Numbered from the stretch's first letter, positions 45,216-53,965 are shown. The stretch is DNA of 64,000 bases from Henriciella sp. (GCF_029936995.1 NZ_JAPYRE010000006.1:148332-212331), one strand, 5' to 3'. Numbers and translations are program-made. The notes: a model not told the origin generated them from the sequence alone.

Positions 45216-45923
45216 GTGCAGCCTGATGCCGGCAGCCAGCCGCAAGTACGGCTCGAGGAGATTGGCCGCGAGCGCAATCCTGTCATAATCATAGATCAGG
45301 CAATACCGGGCGCTGGGACACTGATCGATACAGCCGCCAGCCAGGGCGTTTTCTCCAGACGCGGGCCATATTATCCCGGCGTGCGCACGCCGGGCCCTCG
45401 CGCATATGTCGACGCGGTCGGGCGGACATATGGCGGGCTGATCTGCGATGTTTTTGGCTGGCAGAGTGAAGGAATGCAGCCGGCGGGCTGTGATTTTTCG
45501 CTGGTGACGACCCCGCCTGAAGAACTGGTCCTGTACCAGCGCCTGCCGCATATCGACGGGACGAGCCCGGATCTCGTCGCGATTCTGCACTATCTTTGCG
45601 GGCCTGAAACCGGGGGGACGGGGTTCTTCAGGCATGTCGCGACAGGTTATGAATCGCTCACGGCTGAACGTCATGCCGGATATACTGAATCCCTGAAAAC
45701 AGAGCTGGCTGAGACAGGCGAGCCGCCAGCGCGCTATCCGGGGGCCTCGCCGCATTTCGAGCGTGTTCGCGACTATGCCTGCACGTTCAACCGTATCCTG
45801 GTCTATCGCGGCAACTTGTTGCATTCCGGGCTTATTCCGGAGGACTTGCCGCTGTCTGACGATCCGCGCACCGGGCGGTTGACGCTTAACACATTCTTCC
45901 AGCGTGGCCCGCGCGGGGCATGA
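45216..45923 (+). CDS. DUF6445 family protein, putative 2-oxoglutarate/Fe(II) oxygenase fold
   Basis: 235 residues from the GTG at 45216 with GGGAG 7 nt upstream; a TTG at 45156 has no ribosome binding site. The sequence resembles the DUF6445 family as I recall it, proteins found near TonB receptors and tryptophan-halogenase-like genes in Caulobacterales and relatives. An HxD pair (PHID, H112/D114), a distal His (LLHSG, H203) and an Arg 18 residues later (R221) are spaced like the iron and 2-oxoglutarate ligands of prolyl-hydroxylase-type oxygenases. The function is not established and the oxygenase reading is inference. It follows the GH3 gene by about 70 bp and ends at a bidirectional terminator. 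Confidence 0.75.
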   Translation: MQPDAGSQPQVRLEEIGRERNPVIIIDQAIPGAGTLIDTAASQGVFSRRGPYYPGVRTPGPRAYVDAVGRTYGGLICDVFGWQSEGMQPAGCDFSLVTTPPEELVLYQRLPHIDGTSPDLVAILHYLCGPETGGTGFFRHVATGYESLTAERHAGYTESLKTELAETGEPPARYPGASPHFERVRDYACTFNRILVYRGNLLHSGLIPEDLPLSDDPRTGRLTLNTFFQRGPRGA

Positions 45924-45960
45924 AAAAAGACGGCAGAAGCCAAGCCCCTGCCGTCCTTTA
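45923..45960. terminator. bidirectional terminator between DUF6445 and MFS genes
   Basis: Stem GACGGCAG (45929-45936) / CTGCCGTC (45948-45955) with an 11-nt loop, flanked by A6 on the left and CTTTA on the right, so it ends the convergent MFS transcript (T6 on the minus strand) and the plus-strand transcript. Confidence 0.85.
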
Positions 45961-45981
45961 TGAAGCGCGGAATGAAGCAGT

Positions 45982-47403
45982 CTAGCCTTGCATGTCTTCC
46001 AGTTCCTTGCCCTTGGTCTCCTTCACGGCCCAGACAACGAAGAAGATCGAGATGATCGCGAAAGCAGTATACAGGCCATACGCCCCGGTGAGCCCGATTG
46101 CAGGTGCAGCCAGCAAGACCGGGAAGCTCCATGTGATCAGGAAATTCGCGATCCACTGGAAAAAGCCTGCAACAGCCAGGCCGGAGCCGCGGATCTGGTT
46201 CGGGAACATTTCGCCCAGCATGACCCACATGACCGGTCCCCAGGAGAAATTGAAAAACATCACATAGGCATTGGCCGCAATCAGCGCGAGCAGGGCCATG
46301 GAGGTTGATAGCTTCAGGCTGCCATCCACAAGCGCGCCGGTTGAGAATGAGAAAGCAACAAGGCCGAGTGTGATGGCCATGCCGATCGAGCCGATAAGCA
46401 GCATGGGTTTCCGTCCGATCCTGTCGATCAGAAGAAGGCCCACAGCCACGGCCCCGATACTTAGTGCTCCCGACAGCACATTCGTGGCCAGTGCGTCGCT
46501 TTCTGTGAAACCTGCGGCCTGCCAGAGCACAGCACCGTAATAGAAGACAACGTTGATGCCGACGAGTTGCTGGAATACGGCCAGGCCGATACCGACCCAG
46601 ATGATCGGGCGAAGGATCGACCCGCCACGAAAGATATCGGCGATGCGGGGCTGATGGTCACGGGCAAGTGATTCTTCGATTTCCGTGACCTTGCCGGCGG
46701 CACGGTTCTGCCCCGATATCCGTACGAGAATATTCTGGGCAACTTCTTTCTTCCCGGACACTACGAGATAGCGCGGGCTTTCCGGGATCGCGAGCAGCGC
46801 CACGAAAAAGATACCGGCTGGAATAAGCTCGATCCAGAACATCCAGCGCCATGCCTCGAAGCCCCACATCCATTCATTGGAGGCAGAACCTGCTGCATTG
46901 GCGATCACGAAATTACTGAGGAAAGCTACGAACAGGCCTGAAATGATCGCAACCTGCTGGATAGAGGACAGGCGTCCGCGCATGTGGGCTGGGGCGACTT
47001 CGGAAATATAGGCGGGCGCCATGACACTTGCGGCGCCAACGGCCAGCCCACCGATGATCCGGTAGATAACGAATTCAAGCGAGGAGCCCGAAATTCCCGA
47101 CCCCCAGGCGCTTATGATGAAAAGGATCGCCGCAGCGATCATCATCGTGCGCCTGCCGAACATGTCGGAGAGTTTACCGGCGGCTGCAGCGCCAACCGCA
47201 CAGCCCAGAAGTATGGATGCGACATTGAAGCCTGTCACGGCGGCATCCGAGTTGAAAGCCGCGCTTAATCCGTCCACCGTTCCGTTGATCACGCCGCTGT
47301 CGAAGCCGAACAGGAAGCCGCCGATGGTCGCGACGCAGCTGATCAGCAGAACAAAGGCAAAATCACCCTCGAAACGGCTTTTCGCCGTTGTGGTATCCGT
47401 CAT
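45982..47403 (-). CDS. MFS sugar porter, probable xylose (or xylo-oligosaccharide) transporter
   Basis: 473 residues, twelve hydrophobic segments. Sugar porter family signatures: GFLFGFDSGVINGT in TM1, GKLSDMFGRRTMM after TM2, YRIIGGLAVGAASVMAPAYISEVAPAHMRGRL after TM4, PESPRYLVVSGK at the central loop, QQLVGINVVFYYG in TM7, DRIGRKPMLLIG, and the C-terminal KETKGKELEDM. These match XylE/GLUT-type proton symporters in the inner membrane. Adjacent to xylB-xylA and controlled from the same divergent region, with an operator 52-69 bp before its start. Xylose is the likely substrate by context; glucose or another pentose cannot be excluded. Confidence 0.93.
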   Translation of the reverse strand: MTDTTTAKSRFEGDFAFVLLISCVATIGGFLFGFDSGVINGTVDGLSAAFNSDAAVTGFNVASILLGCAVGAAAAGKLSDMFGRRTMMIAAAILFIISAWGSGISGSSLEFVIYRIIGGLAVGAASVMAPAYISEVAPAHMRGRLSSIQQVAIISGLFVAFLSNFVIANAAGSASNEWMWGFEAWRWMFWIELIPAGIFFVALLAIPESPRYLVVSGKKEVAQNILVRISGQNRAAGKVTEIEESLARDHQPRIADIFRGGSILRPIIWVGIGLAVFQQLVGINVVFYYGAVLWQAAGFTESDALATNVLSGALSIGAVAVGLLLIDRIGRKPMLLIGSIGMAITLGLVAFSFSTGALVDGSLKLSTSMALLALIAANAYVMFFNFSWGPVMWVMLGEMFPNQIRGSGLAVAGFFQWIANFLITWSFPVLLAAPAIGLTGAYGLYTAFAIISIFFVVWAVKETKGKELEDMQG

Positions 47404-47454
47404 GTCTCCTCCCGTTCCTCAAATGAGGACTCTTTCTGGTTCTTTAGCAGCCTC

Positions 47455-47472
47455 AATGTTAGGGCTATCATT
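47455..47472. promoter_or_regulatory. LacI/XylR-type operator before the MFS porter
   Basis: AATGTTAGG-GCTATCATT; half-sites AATGTTAGG and AATGATAGC, one of the best matches in the island, 52-69 bp upstream of the porter start. Confidence 0.8.
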
Positions 47473-47635
47473 TCGAGGCTACCGCACGTTTCGTCTACGT
47501 CAAAGACTTTTTCCCGATAAGCATCAAGTTTGCGGTCCAGTGAGGAGATTGAGTGATTTGAGATCATCATGACAGGCAGAATACCCAGGACCCATCGCAA
47601 AATAATCCGTCGGGCTATTGTCCACCACTCTTTGT

Positions 47636-47653
47636 GATGTTAGCGGTATCAAT
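47636..47653. promoter_or_regulatory. LacI/XylR-type operator before xylB
   Basis: GATGTTAGC-GGTATCAAT; half-sites GATGTTAGC and ATTGATACC, 58-75 bp upstream of the xylulokinase start. Confidence 0.78.
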
Positions 47654-47710
47654 ATAAAGACAAAAAACCGGCGCTCATTATGCCGGCAGAGGGCAAGGAA
47701 GCCGGAACGT

Positions 47711-49165
47711 ATGTTTCTGGGAATTGATATCGGTACATCGAGTGTGAAAGCCGTCCTGATGGACGAGGCCGGCGCGGTGGTTGATTCCAGTAGTGCAGAG
47801 GTCCCGATTTCACGGCCGAAACCGCTCTGGTCTGAACAGAATCCAGCGGACTGGTGGACCTCAACCAACATGGCCATCGCTGGCCTCAGCGTGAAGCATA
47901 GACACGGCGTACGCGCCATTGGACTGTCCGGGCAAATGCATGGGGCGACGCTGCTCGACGACTCCCTGACACCTCTTCGTCCCGCAATCCTCTGGAATGA
48001 CGGTCGTAGCCATGCCGAAGCGGCGGACCTGCAAGTGCGTGAGCCTGAATTTGTGTCCAGGGGCGGCAACCTCGTCATGCCGGGATTCACGGCGCCAAAG
48101 CTCGAATGGGTGCGCCAGCAAGAGCCGGAAGTGTTCGCCAGGACCGCCAAGGTTCTCCTGCCGAAAGACTATGTCCGCCTACGGATGACCGGTGAGCTTG
48201 CCTCCGACATGTCGGACTCGGCTGGCACGCTCTGGATGGATGTTGCCGGACGCAAATGGCACGAACCGCTGCTCGAAGCCTGCGGACTGACAACTGACCA
48301 GATGCCGGAACTTTATGAGGGCATTGAAGAGACCGGCATACTCCGCCGCGAAGCAGCTGAAGCCTGGGGGATGGACCGTGTACCCGTTATAGCTGGCGGC
48401 GGCGACAACGCGGCGGGCGCCGTGGGTGCCGGCATTGTTGACGAAGGCGACGCGCTCCTGTCTCTCGGCACATCAGGTGTAATTTTCGTTGCCGGAACAG
48501 AATTCCGCTCCAATCCGGGCTCTGCAGCCCACGCTTTCTGCCACGCTTTGCCGGAGCGCTGGCACCTGATGTCAGTCATGTTAAGCGCGGCAAGCTGCCT
48601 TGACTGGGCCTGCCAGTTAACCGGCACGAAGACGGCTGAGCAGCTGATCAACCTGGCCAGCCAGGATGCAAAAATCGCATGTGAGGAAGTCTTCCTGCCG
48701 TATCTTTCGGGTGAGCGTACGCCGCACAACAACCCGCATGCGAGTGGTGTTCTGTTCGGACTTGGTCACGACTCCTCAAAAGGGCAGGTGGCTCAGGCCG
48801 TGCTTGAAGGTGTTGCTTTTGGCATGGCGGATGGCTTCGACGCACTGCTGGCCTCAGGAATTGATGTGCATTCGATCTCGGTCATTGGCGGTGGCTCACA
48901 ATCTTCCTATTGGGGGCGCATTCTCGCTGGCGTTCTCAAGCGCCCGCTCGTGTATCGCGACGGGGCCGCAACCGGTCCTGCACTGGGGGCCGCCCGGCTG
49001 GCCCGCTTCTCACAGGTCAAGGGTGCGATTGACGAGGCTTTTGCTGCCCCGCGCGCAATCAACGTGATCGAGCCGCAAGACAACGACATGGACCGCCTGG
49101 ACGAGAAACGCGTGAAATTCACGCGGCTCTATCAGGCGCTGTCCCCGGAATTCACAGGAGATTGA
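47711..49165 (+). CDS. xylB: xylulokinase
   Basis: 484 residues from the ATG at 47711 (AAGGAAG upstream); the frame is open to 47618 but that part spans the operator. FGGY kinase phosphorylating D-xylulose. MFLGIDIGTSSVKAVLMDE is the N-terminal phosphate-binding start, GLSGQMHGATLLD and LWNDGR follow, GGGDNAAGAVG carries the catalytic Asp, SVMLSAASCLDW and SGERTPHNNPHASG are conserved, and GGGSQSSYWGRILAGVL is the C-terminal ATP motif. Length typical. First gene of xylB-xylA-tal; one base separates it from xylA. Confidence 0.96.
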   Translation: MFLGIDIGTSSVKAVLMDEAGAVVDSSSAEVPISRPKPLWSEQNPADWWTSTNMAIAGLSVKHRHGVRAIGLSGQMHGATLLDDSLTPLRPAILWNDGRSHAEAADLQVREPEFVSRGGNLVMPGFTAPKLEWVRQQEPEVFARTAKVLLPKDYVRLRMTGELASDMSDSAGTLWMDVAGRKWHEPLLEACGLTTDQMPELYEGIEETGILRREAAEAWGMDRVPVIAGGGDNAAGAVGAGIVDEGDALLSLGTSGVIFVAGTEFRSNPGSAAHAFCHALPERWHLMSVMLSAASCLDWACQLTGTKTAEQLINLASQDAKIACEEVFLPYLSGERTPHNNPHASGVLFGLGHDSSKGQVAQAVLEGVAFGMADGFDALLASGIDVHSISVIGGGSQSSYWGRILAGVLKRPLVYRDGAATGPALGAARLARFSQVKGAIDEAFAAPRAINVIEPQDNDMDRLDEKRVKFTRLYQALSPEFTGD

Positions 49166-49166
49166 A

Positions 49167-50510
49167 ATGGCAGATAGTAATGCAGTCCCGGGTAAGCCGT
49201 CCCCCTTCGCTGACATGGCGCCCATCACGTTCGAAGGGCCTGACAGTGACAACCCGCTTGCTTACCGCTTCTACAACAAGGACCAGAAGGTCCTCGGAAA
49301 GCGTATGGAAGACCATCTGCGCATGGCGGTCTGCTATTGGCACACCTTCTGCTGGGACGGCTTTGATGTCTTCGGGGCCGGGACGTTCAACCGCCCGTGG
49401 CAGAACCCGGCCAATGACCGCGACGCTGCCGATGCCCGCATGGCGGCCGCCTTCGACTTCTTCAAGGTCCTTGGCCTGCCCTTCTACTGTTTCCACGATG
49501 AAGATGTGACGGAAGCCTCCGATACGCCGGACGCACTATCGAACAATTTCAAGCGCGCCAGCGACAATCTTGCCCGCTATCAGGAAGAAACAGGCGTGAA
49601 ACTCCTCTGGGGTACGGCTAAACTGTTCGGGCATCCCCGCTATGCAGCGGGCGGGCTCACCAATCCAGACCCGGAAGTTGCCGCCTGTGCAATACGCCAG
49701 ATCCGTGACTGTCTTGAGGCAACTCATAAGCTCGGCGGGGCGAACTATGTCCTTTGGGGCGGGCGTGAAGGTTATGACACGCTGCTCAACACTGACCTAT
49801 CGCGTGAGCTTGAAAACTTTGGCCGCTTCCTGAGCATGGTTGTCGAGCACAAGCACAAGATCGGCTTTCAGGGTAAGATCCTGATCGAGCCGAAGCCGCA
49901 CGAACCAATGTATCACCAGTATGATTTCGATGTGGCGACCATTCACGGCTTCCTTCGCCGCTTCGATCTGCTGGGCGAGGTCCACGTGAATATCGAGCCG
50001 AACCACTCGACGCTGTCGGGCCACAGCTTCTCGCACGAGGTTGCAACCGCCGTTTCACACGGCATGATGGGCTCGATCGATATCAATACGGGCAACTATC
50101 AGAATGGCTGGGACACCGATCAGTTCAACCTGGATGTCCGCGATATCACGCAGGCGCTGATCGAGCTCCTGCCATCAGGCGGCTTCGATACGGGCGGTTT
50201 CAATTTCGACGCCAAGGTGCGCCGCCAGAGCTCCGACGAGATCGATCTGGTCTATGCGCATGTTGGCGGGGCCGATGCGCTTGCTCGTGCGCTTCTGAGC
50301 GCGGCAGACCTCATCGAGCGCGGCGATATACAGGCTTTCAAGGATGAGCGCTATGCCGGCTGGAAGGGCGATCTGGGCCGGAAGATGCTGGCCAATGATG
50401 CCAGCCTTGAGAGCATTGCAGACCATGCCGCTTCAGCCGGGATCAATGGCAAGCACACCTCCGGGCGCCAGGAATATCTCGAAAATCTCATCAATCGCAG
50501 CCTGAAATAG
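49167..50510 (+). CDS. xylA: xylose isomerase
   Basis: 447 residues, the class II (longer) xylose isomerase. Converts D-xylose to D-xylulose in the cytoplasm with two divalent metals. Landmarks: [18 protein letters not shown] [30 protein letters not shown] with the catalytic His (H110) and D113, [37 protein letters not shown] with the metal-binding Glu, and [25 protein letters not shown] before the ATG overlaps the xylB stop. Presence of XylA-XylB means the isomerase route, not the oxidative Weimberg route known from Caulobacter. Confidence 0.96.
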   Translation: MADSNAVPGKPSPFADMAPITFEGPDSDNPLAYRFYNKDQKVLGKRMEDHLRMAVCYWHTFCWDGFDVFGAGTFNRPWQNPANDRDAADARMAAAFDFFKVLGLPFYCFHDEDVTEASDTPDALSNNFKRASDNLARYQEETGVKLLWGTAKLFGHPRYAAGGLTNPDPEVAACAIRQIRDCLEATHKLGGANYVLWGGREGYDTLLNTDLSRELENFGRFLSMVVEHKHKIGFQGKILIEPKPHEPMYHQYDFDVATIHGFLRRFDLLGEVHVNIEPNHSTLSGHSFSHEVATAVSHGMMGSIDINTGNYQNGWDTDQFNLDVRDITQALIELLPSGGFDTGGFNFDAKVRRQSSDEIDLVYAHVGGADALARALLSAADLIERGDIQAFKDERYAGWKGDLGRKMLANDASLESIADHAASAGINGKHTSGRQEYLENLINRSLK

Positions 50511-50520
50511 GAGAGCGATC

Positions 50521-51171
50521 ATGAAATTCTTTGTCGATACAGCCGATGTGGATGCCATCCGTGACCTGCATGAGCTTGGTCTCGTCGATGGCGTCACCAC
50601 CAATCCGAGCCTGATCGGTAAGTCAGGCAGGGACTTCCGGGAGGTTGTCGCGAAAATTTGCGAGGTGACTGATGGCCCTGTGAGCGCCGAGGTCATTGCG
50701 ACAGATGAAGACGGCATGTTGAGCCAGGGCCGCTCTCTTGCCGGAATTGCCTCGAATATTGTGGTGAAATTGCCGCTGACGCTTGAGGGCTTGAAAGCCT
50801 GCCGGAAGCTGACAGCAGAGAACATCAGAACGAACGTAACACTGTGCTTTTCAGCCAATCAGGCGCTCCTCGCGGCCAAGGCCGGGGCGAGCTATATCTC
50901 GCCTTTTATCGGGCGGCTCGACGATATTCATATCGAGGGCACCGAGTTGATCGGGGATATTCGCACCATCTATGACAACTATGGTTTCGAAACCGAGATT
51001 CTTGCCGCCTCGATCCGCAATCCGCTGCATGTGAAAGCGTGCGCGCTCATCGGAGCGGATGTCGTCACGGCACCACCTGCCGTCATTCGTTCGCTTGCTA
51101 CTCATATGCTTACAGATAAGGGGCTCGATGCGTTCCTGGCCGATGCGAAGAAAGCTGGAATCAAGGTCTGA
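50521..51171 (+). CDS. tal: transaldolase (small, TalC/FSA-like type)
   Basis: 216 residues, the short transaldolase subfamily. [39 protein letters not shown] is the canonical start, the Schiff-base Lys lies in NIVVKLPLT (K83), and [30 protein letters not shown] is conserved. It moves the dihydroxyacetone unit between pentose-phosphate intermediates, needed downstream of xylulose 5-phosphate. It starts 10 bp after xylA, with GGAGAG before the ATG. Some members are fructose-6-phosphate aldolases; the xyl context favours transaldolase. Confidence 0.92.
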   Translation: MKFFVDTADVDAIRDLHELGLVDGVTTNPSLIGKSGRDFREVVAKICEVTDGPVSAEVIATDEDGMLSQGRSLAGIASNIVVKLPLTLEGLKACRKLTAENIRTNVTLCFSANQALLAAKAGASYISPFIGRLDDIHIEGTELIGDIRTIYDNYGFETEILAASIRNPLHVKACALIGADVVTAPPAVIRSLATHMLTDKGLDAFLADAKKAGIKV

Positions 51172-51227
51172 CCCAGGCCTTGACGGTCGTTGTTGATCCA
51201 TTTCCTCCGGGGTTTTCAACGATACTT

Positions 51228-51257
51228 GGCCACCCGGCGGGCAGTTGCCGGGTGGCC
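51228..51257 (+). terminator. hairpin after the xylB-xylA-tal genes
   Basis: Perfect 11-bp stem GGCCACCCGGC / GCCGGGTGGCC with an 8-nt loop, 57 bp after the tal stop. Only a short T-containing tail (GTCTGTT) follows, so it may be a weak terminator or an attenuating hairpin before the esterase gene. Confidence 0.65.
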
Positions 51258-51278
51258 GTCTGTTAAAGGATAGGACTG

Positions 51279-53228
51279 ATGCGCCCGAAACCGCTGATTG
51301 CCGCCGCTGCGCTTTTCCCGTTGGCTTTCGGGCTCGTGTCCGGACAGCCGGTACAGGCTGAACCCACACTTGAGCGGCCTTATACCGACCATGCCGTTAT
51401 CCAGCGAAACAAACCGGTCTCACTAGCCGGTCTGGCGGCAGGCGGTTCGGCTGTCGATATCACCTTTGCCGGCAGAAGCCTTCAGACGCAGGCGGACAAG
51501 GATGGCCGCTGGCAGGCAATGATGGAGCCAGTACCAGCCGGCGGACCATACACTTTGAGCGTGGAAGACAGCGACGGGCGGCTGGAACTCACCGATGTCA
51601 TGGTCGGTGATGTGCTTCTATGCTCCGGTCAGTCCAACATGGAATACCCGGTCTACCGCGCGCTTAATCCTGACGCTGCCGTCAGCGGAAGCGAGGATGA
51701 TAAGCTGCGTCTGCTGACCGTCCCCAGAAGCACCGCGCTTACGCCGCAGGCGCATTTGCCCGATGGGGCTGGCTGGGCAGTCTCAGGCCCTGACGTGGTG
51801 CGAGACTTCTCAGCCGTCTGTTATTTCACAGGGCGCCAGCTGCGTGCTGACAGTGATGTGCCTGTCGGCCTGATTGATGCGTCTTGGGGAGGTTCACAGA
51901 TTGAGGCATGGTTACCTGCCAAAGCGATGGAGCCGCTTGGTATCCATGGCGCACAGCTCGGCCTGTTGGAAAGCTACCGGAAAGACCCGGAAGCAGCGAT
52001 GGCAAGCTTTGGAGAGACATGGGAATCCTGGTGGCGGGAAGCGCATGGCAGTACGCCCTGGGCGAGCACGTCTGAAGATGCAGACTGGAATCCGGTTCCC
52101 GAAACTTTTCCAGACTGGAAGGTCTATGACGACCCGGAGACGGAAAATCATTACGGTCGGCTCTGGTATAGCCGGGAGGTCGAACTCACAGAAGCGCAGG
52201 CCGATGGAGCAGCGTCAATTTCGCTGGGCCTGTTCGACGATACAGATGCAACCTGGGTCAACGGACACTTCATTGGCTCGACATCGAGCTGGAGCGACCA
52301 TCGCACCTATAATGTCCCCCAAGGCATTCTGAAGCCTGGCTCCAACACGATCATGATCAATGTGCTCAACACTTATGGGCAGGGTGGCATGATGGGGCCG
52401 GGCGAAGCTATCGCGTTGAAGTTCGGGAATGGCAACACCCTGCCACTTGGTGACGACTGGCAATACCGGGTGGTCCACCAGCCGGATTCAGGCGGCCCGC
52501 GCCCGCCCTGGGAAACTGTCACAGGTTATACGGCCATCCAGAATGCCATGATCGCGCCGCTTGCCGGAATAAGCCTCAAGGCTGCGATCTGGTATCAGGG
52601 TGAAAGTAATGTAGGCCGGGCAGACGAATACCAGCCATTGCTGCAAGCTCTGATGGACACTTGGCGTGATTATTTCGGCAAGGACCTGCCGGTTGTTATC
52701 GTACAGTTGCCGGTCTATGGTGCCATGCCGGATACGCCCGTTGATTCCGGATGGTCTGGCATCCGCGAGGCCCAACGGAAAGTGGCGCTGTCTGACCCGC
52801 AAACCGGTCTTGCTGTCACGCTGGATGCTGGTGACCGCACAGACATTCATCCCGCCAACAAACTGCTGGTGGCAGAGCGCGTCAGCCGTATTCTGAGCAT
52901 CCTGATGGAGCAGACCAGTGGGCATGAAGATGGCGCTTCGCCGCAAAGTGTCGCGTTTGACGGCAACACGATAAAGATCACGCTTCCTGAAGGCCGCTAC
53001 AAGGTGATCGGGTCCAATGCCCCCAATGCGTTTGAGGTTTGCGACACGTCCGGCGTTTGCGCCTGGGCAGATGCCCGCATCGAGGGGAGGCAGGTTCTTG
53101 TGAACTTGCAGAAGGCTGCCGATCCCCGCGAGATCCGTTATTGCTGGGGAGATGCGCCAGTTTGCAATCTGTTCACTTCGGCCGATGTGCCTGTGACACC
53201 TTTCCAGGTTGAAGTGCCTGCGCGGTAG
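51279..53228 (+). CDS. sialate O-acetylesterase-type (SASA) carbohydrate esterase, probable acetylxylan esterase
   Basis: 649 residues with an AAGGA site and a signal peptide ending near PVQA. The SGNH-type esterase is split: the nucleophile block LLCSGQSNMEYPV (S119) and a later block KAAIWYQGESNVGRADEYQPLL, with DAGDRTDIHPANK carrying the Asp-His pair. Between them lies a galactose-binding/GH2-sandwich-like insertion (about 290-385: RLWYSREVELTEAQ ... GLFDDTDATWVNG), as in many family members. Annotated relatives are called 9-O-acetylesterases, but in xylan loci they deacetylate xylan or xylo-oligosaccharides; that role is inferred. Last gene of the island. Confidence 0.88.
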   Translation: MRPKPLIAAAALFPLAFGLVSGQPVQAEPTLERPYTDHAVIQRNKPVSLAGLAAGGSAVDITFAGRSLQTQADKDGRWQAMMEPVPAGGPYTLSVEDSDGRLELTDVMVGDVLLCSGQSNMEYPVYRALNPDAAVSGSEDDKLRLLTVPRSTALTPQAHLPDGAGWAVSGPDVVRDFSAVCYFTGRQLRADSDVPVGLIDASWGGSQIEAWLPAKAMEPLGIHGAQLGLLESYRKDPEAAMASFGETWESWWREAHGSTPWASTSEDADWNPVPETFPDWKVYDDPETENHYGRLWYSREVELTEAQADGAASISLGLFDDTDATWVNGHFIGSTSSWSDHRTYNVPQGILKPGSNTIMINVLNTYGQGGMMGPGEAIALKFGNGNTLPLGDDWQYRVVHQPDSGGPRPPWETVTGYTAIQNAMIAPLAGISLKAAIWYQGESNVGRADEYQPLLQALMDTWRDYFGKDLPVVIVQLPVYGAMPDTPVDSGWSGIREAQRKVALSDPQTGLAVTLDAGDRTDIHPANKLLVAERVSRILSILMEQTSGHEDGASPQSVAFDGNTIKITLPEGRYKVIGSNAPNAFEVCDTSGVCAWADARIEGRQVLVNLQKAADPREIRYCWGDAPVCNLFTSADVPVTPFQVEVPAR

Positions 53229-53251
53229 AATATCTCAGGATTATCTCCTTT

Positions 53252-53935
53252 TTAGCGGGGCTTGGAGCTCCGGCTCAAGAGCCAAGATTGCAGGGTCTCC
53301 CTGTCGATAATCTGTAGCTGACTGTAGCCCGGTTCAATAAGTTTGAGGGTTGAGAGTTCGCCCAACGCGCGGTTCAGGGAAGCCCGCGAAACGCCGAGGC
53401 TGGATGCTAGGTCTGATTGTCTGAAACGCAACAACGGGCTTGTGGTGTTTTCCGGGGAAAGAAGAAGCAGGAATTTCGCTGTCCGCTCAAGCAAGGGCAG
53501 ACGCTGGAGCGCATCCAGCATTTCAAGAAGGCGGTGGGCCCGCACCAGTGAAGTGACCAGCAAGGCTCTCTGATAGGCCGGTTCTTCATCGCAGATGGCG
53601 AGAAAGCGGCTGGCCGAAATCTGGAGGAGAGTGGTCTCTCCCACCGCGGACACATCATGGGTTCGGGGAAGCTCGGTAAAGACCGTGAACTCGCCGAACG
53701 TGTGTCCATGTCCGAGATAGGACGTCAGGATGAAAGTGCCGTCCGGTCCATATATGCCGACCTGGGCACCGCCTGTCTCGATAATGGAAATGCCGCGCAA
53801 TGTGTCACCACGACTGTGGACAAGCTGGCCATCGCGGAATTTCCGGCGAAACCCGGCGTCTGACAGTCGGGCGATCATGTCGGCAGATAGCGCACTGAGG
53901 AAGGGGGTGACCCTGAAGCCGGGAAGGTCGCTCAT
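53252..53935 (-). CDS. Crp/Fnr-family transcriptional regulator
   Basis: 227 residues from the ATG at 53935 (MSDLPGFRVTPFLSALS); an ATG eight codons earlier is possible but would place a 30-bp perfect palindrome inside the coding region. N-terminal cyclic-nucleotide-binding-like domain (RKFRDGQLVHSRGD ... GHTFGEFTVFTELPRTHDVSA) and C-terminal winged helix (LRFRQSDLASSLGVSRASLNRALGELSTLKLIEPG). No Cys cluster of FNR type. The effector cannot be read; the cAMP-contacting Arg region (GEF...LPRTHDV) is partly kept. Divergent from the DUF3604 operon, which is the likely target, and probably autoregulated. Confidence 0.88.
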   Translation of the reverse strand: MSDLPGFRVTPFLSALSADMIARLSDAGFRRKFRDGQLVHSRGDTLRGISIIETGGAQVGIYGPDGTFILTSYLGHGHTFGEFTVFTELPRTHDVSAVGETTLLQISASRFLAICDEEPAYQRALLVTSLVRAHRLLEMLDALQRLPLLERTAKFLLLLSPENTTSPLLRFRQSDLASSLGVSRASLNRALGELSTLKLIEPGYSQLQIIDRETLQSWLLSRSSKPR

Positions 53936-53965
53936 ACAAGAATGTCGCATATTTGACATTCTTGT
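53936..53965. promoter_or_regulatory. perfect 11-bp-arm palindrome at the Crp/Fnr gene start
   Basis: ACAAGAATGTC (53936-53946) and GACATTCTTGT (53955-53965) are exact reverse complements with an 8-nt spacer GCATATTT. It touches the chosen start codon of the regulator and lies about 88 bp before the DUF3604 gene. Likely operator of this regulator. Confidence 0.65.

Larger units (their letters stand above)
47404..47710. promoter_or_regulatory. divergent control region between the MFS porter and xylB
   Basis: 307 bp without a gene. It holds two LacI-type operators, one near each start, about 180 bp apart, a spacing that could allow looping. Short frames here run through the operators and have no ribosome binding site, so I do not call them genes. 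Confidence 0.7.

Noticed and set aside
47400..47600. 66-codon frame on the minus strand in the MFS-xylB gap
   Set aside because: Overlaps the operator region and reaches into the porter start; more likely promoter DNA.
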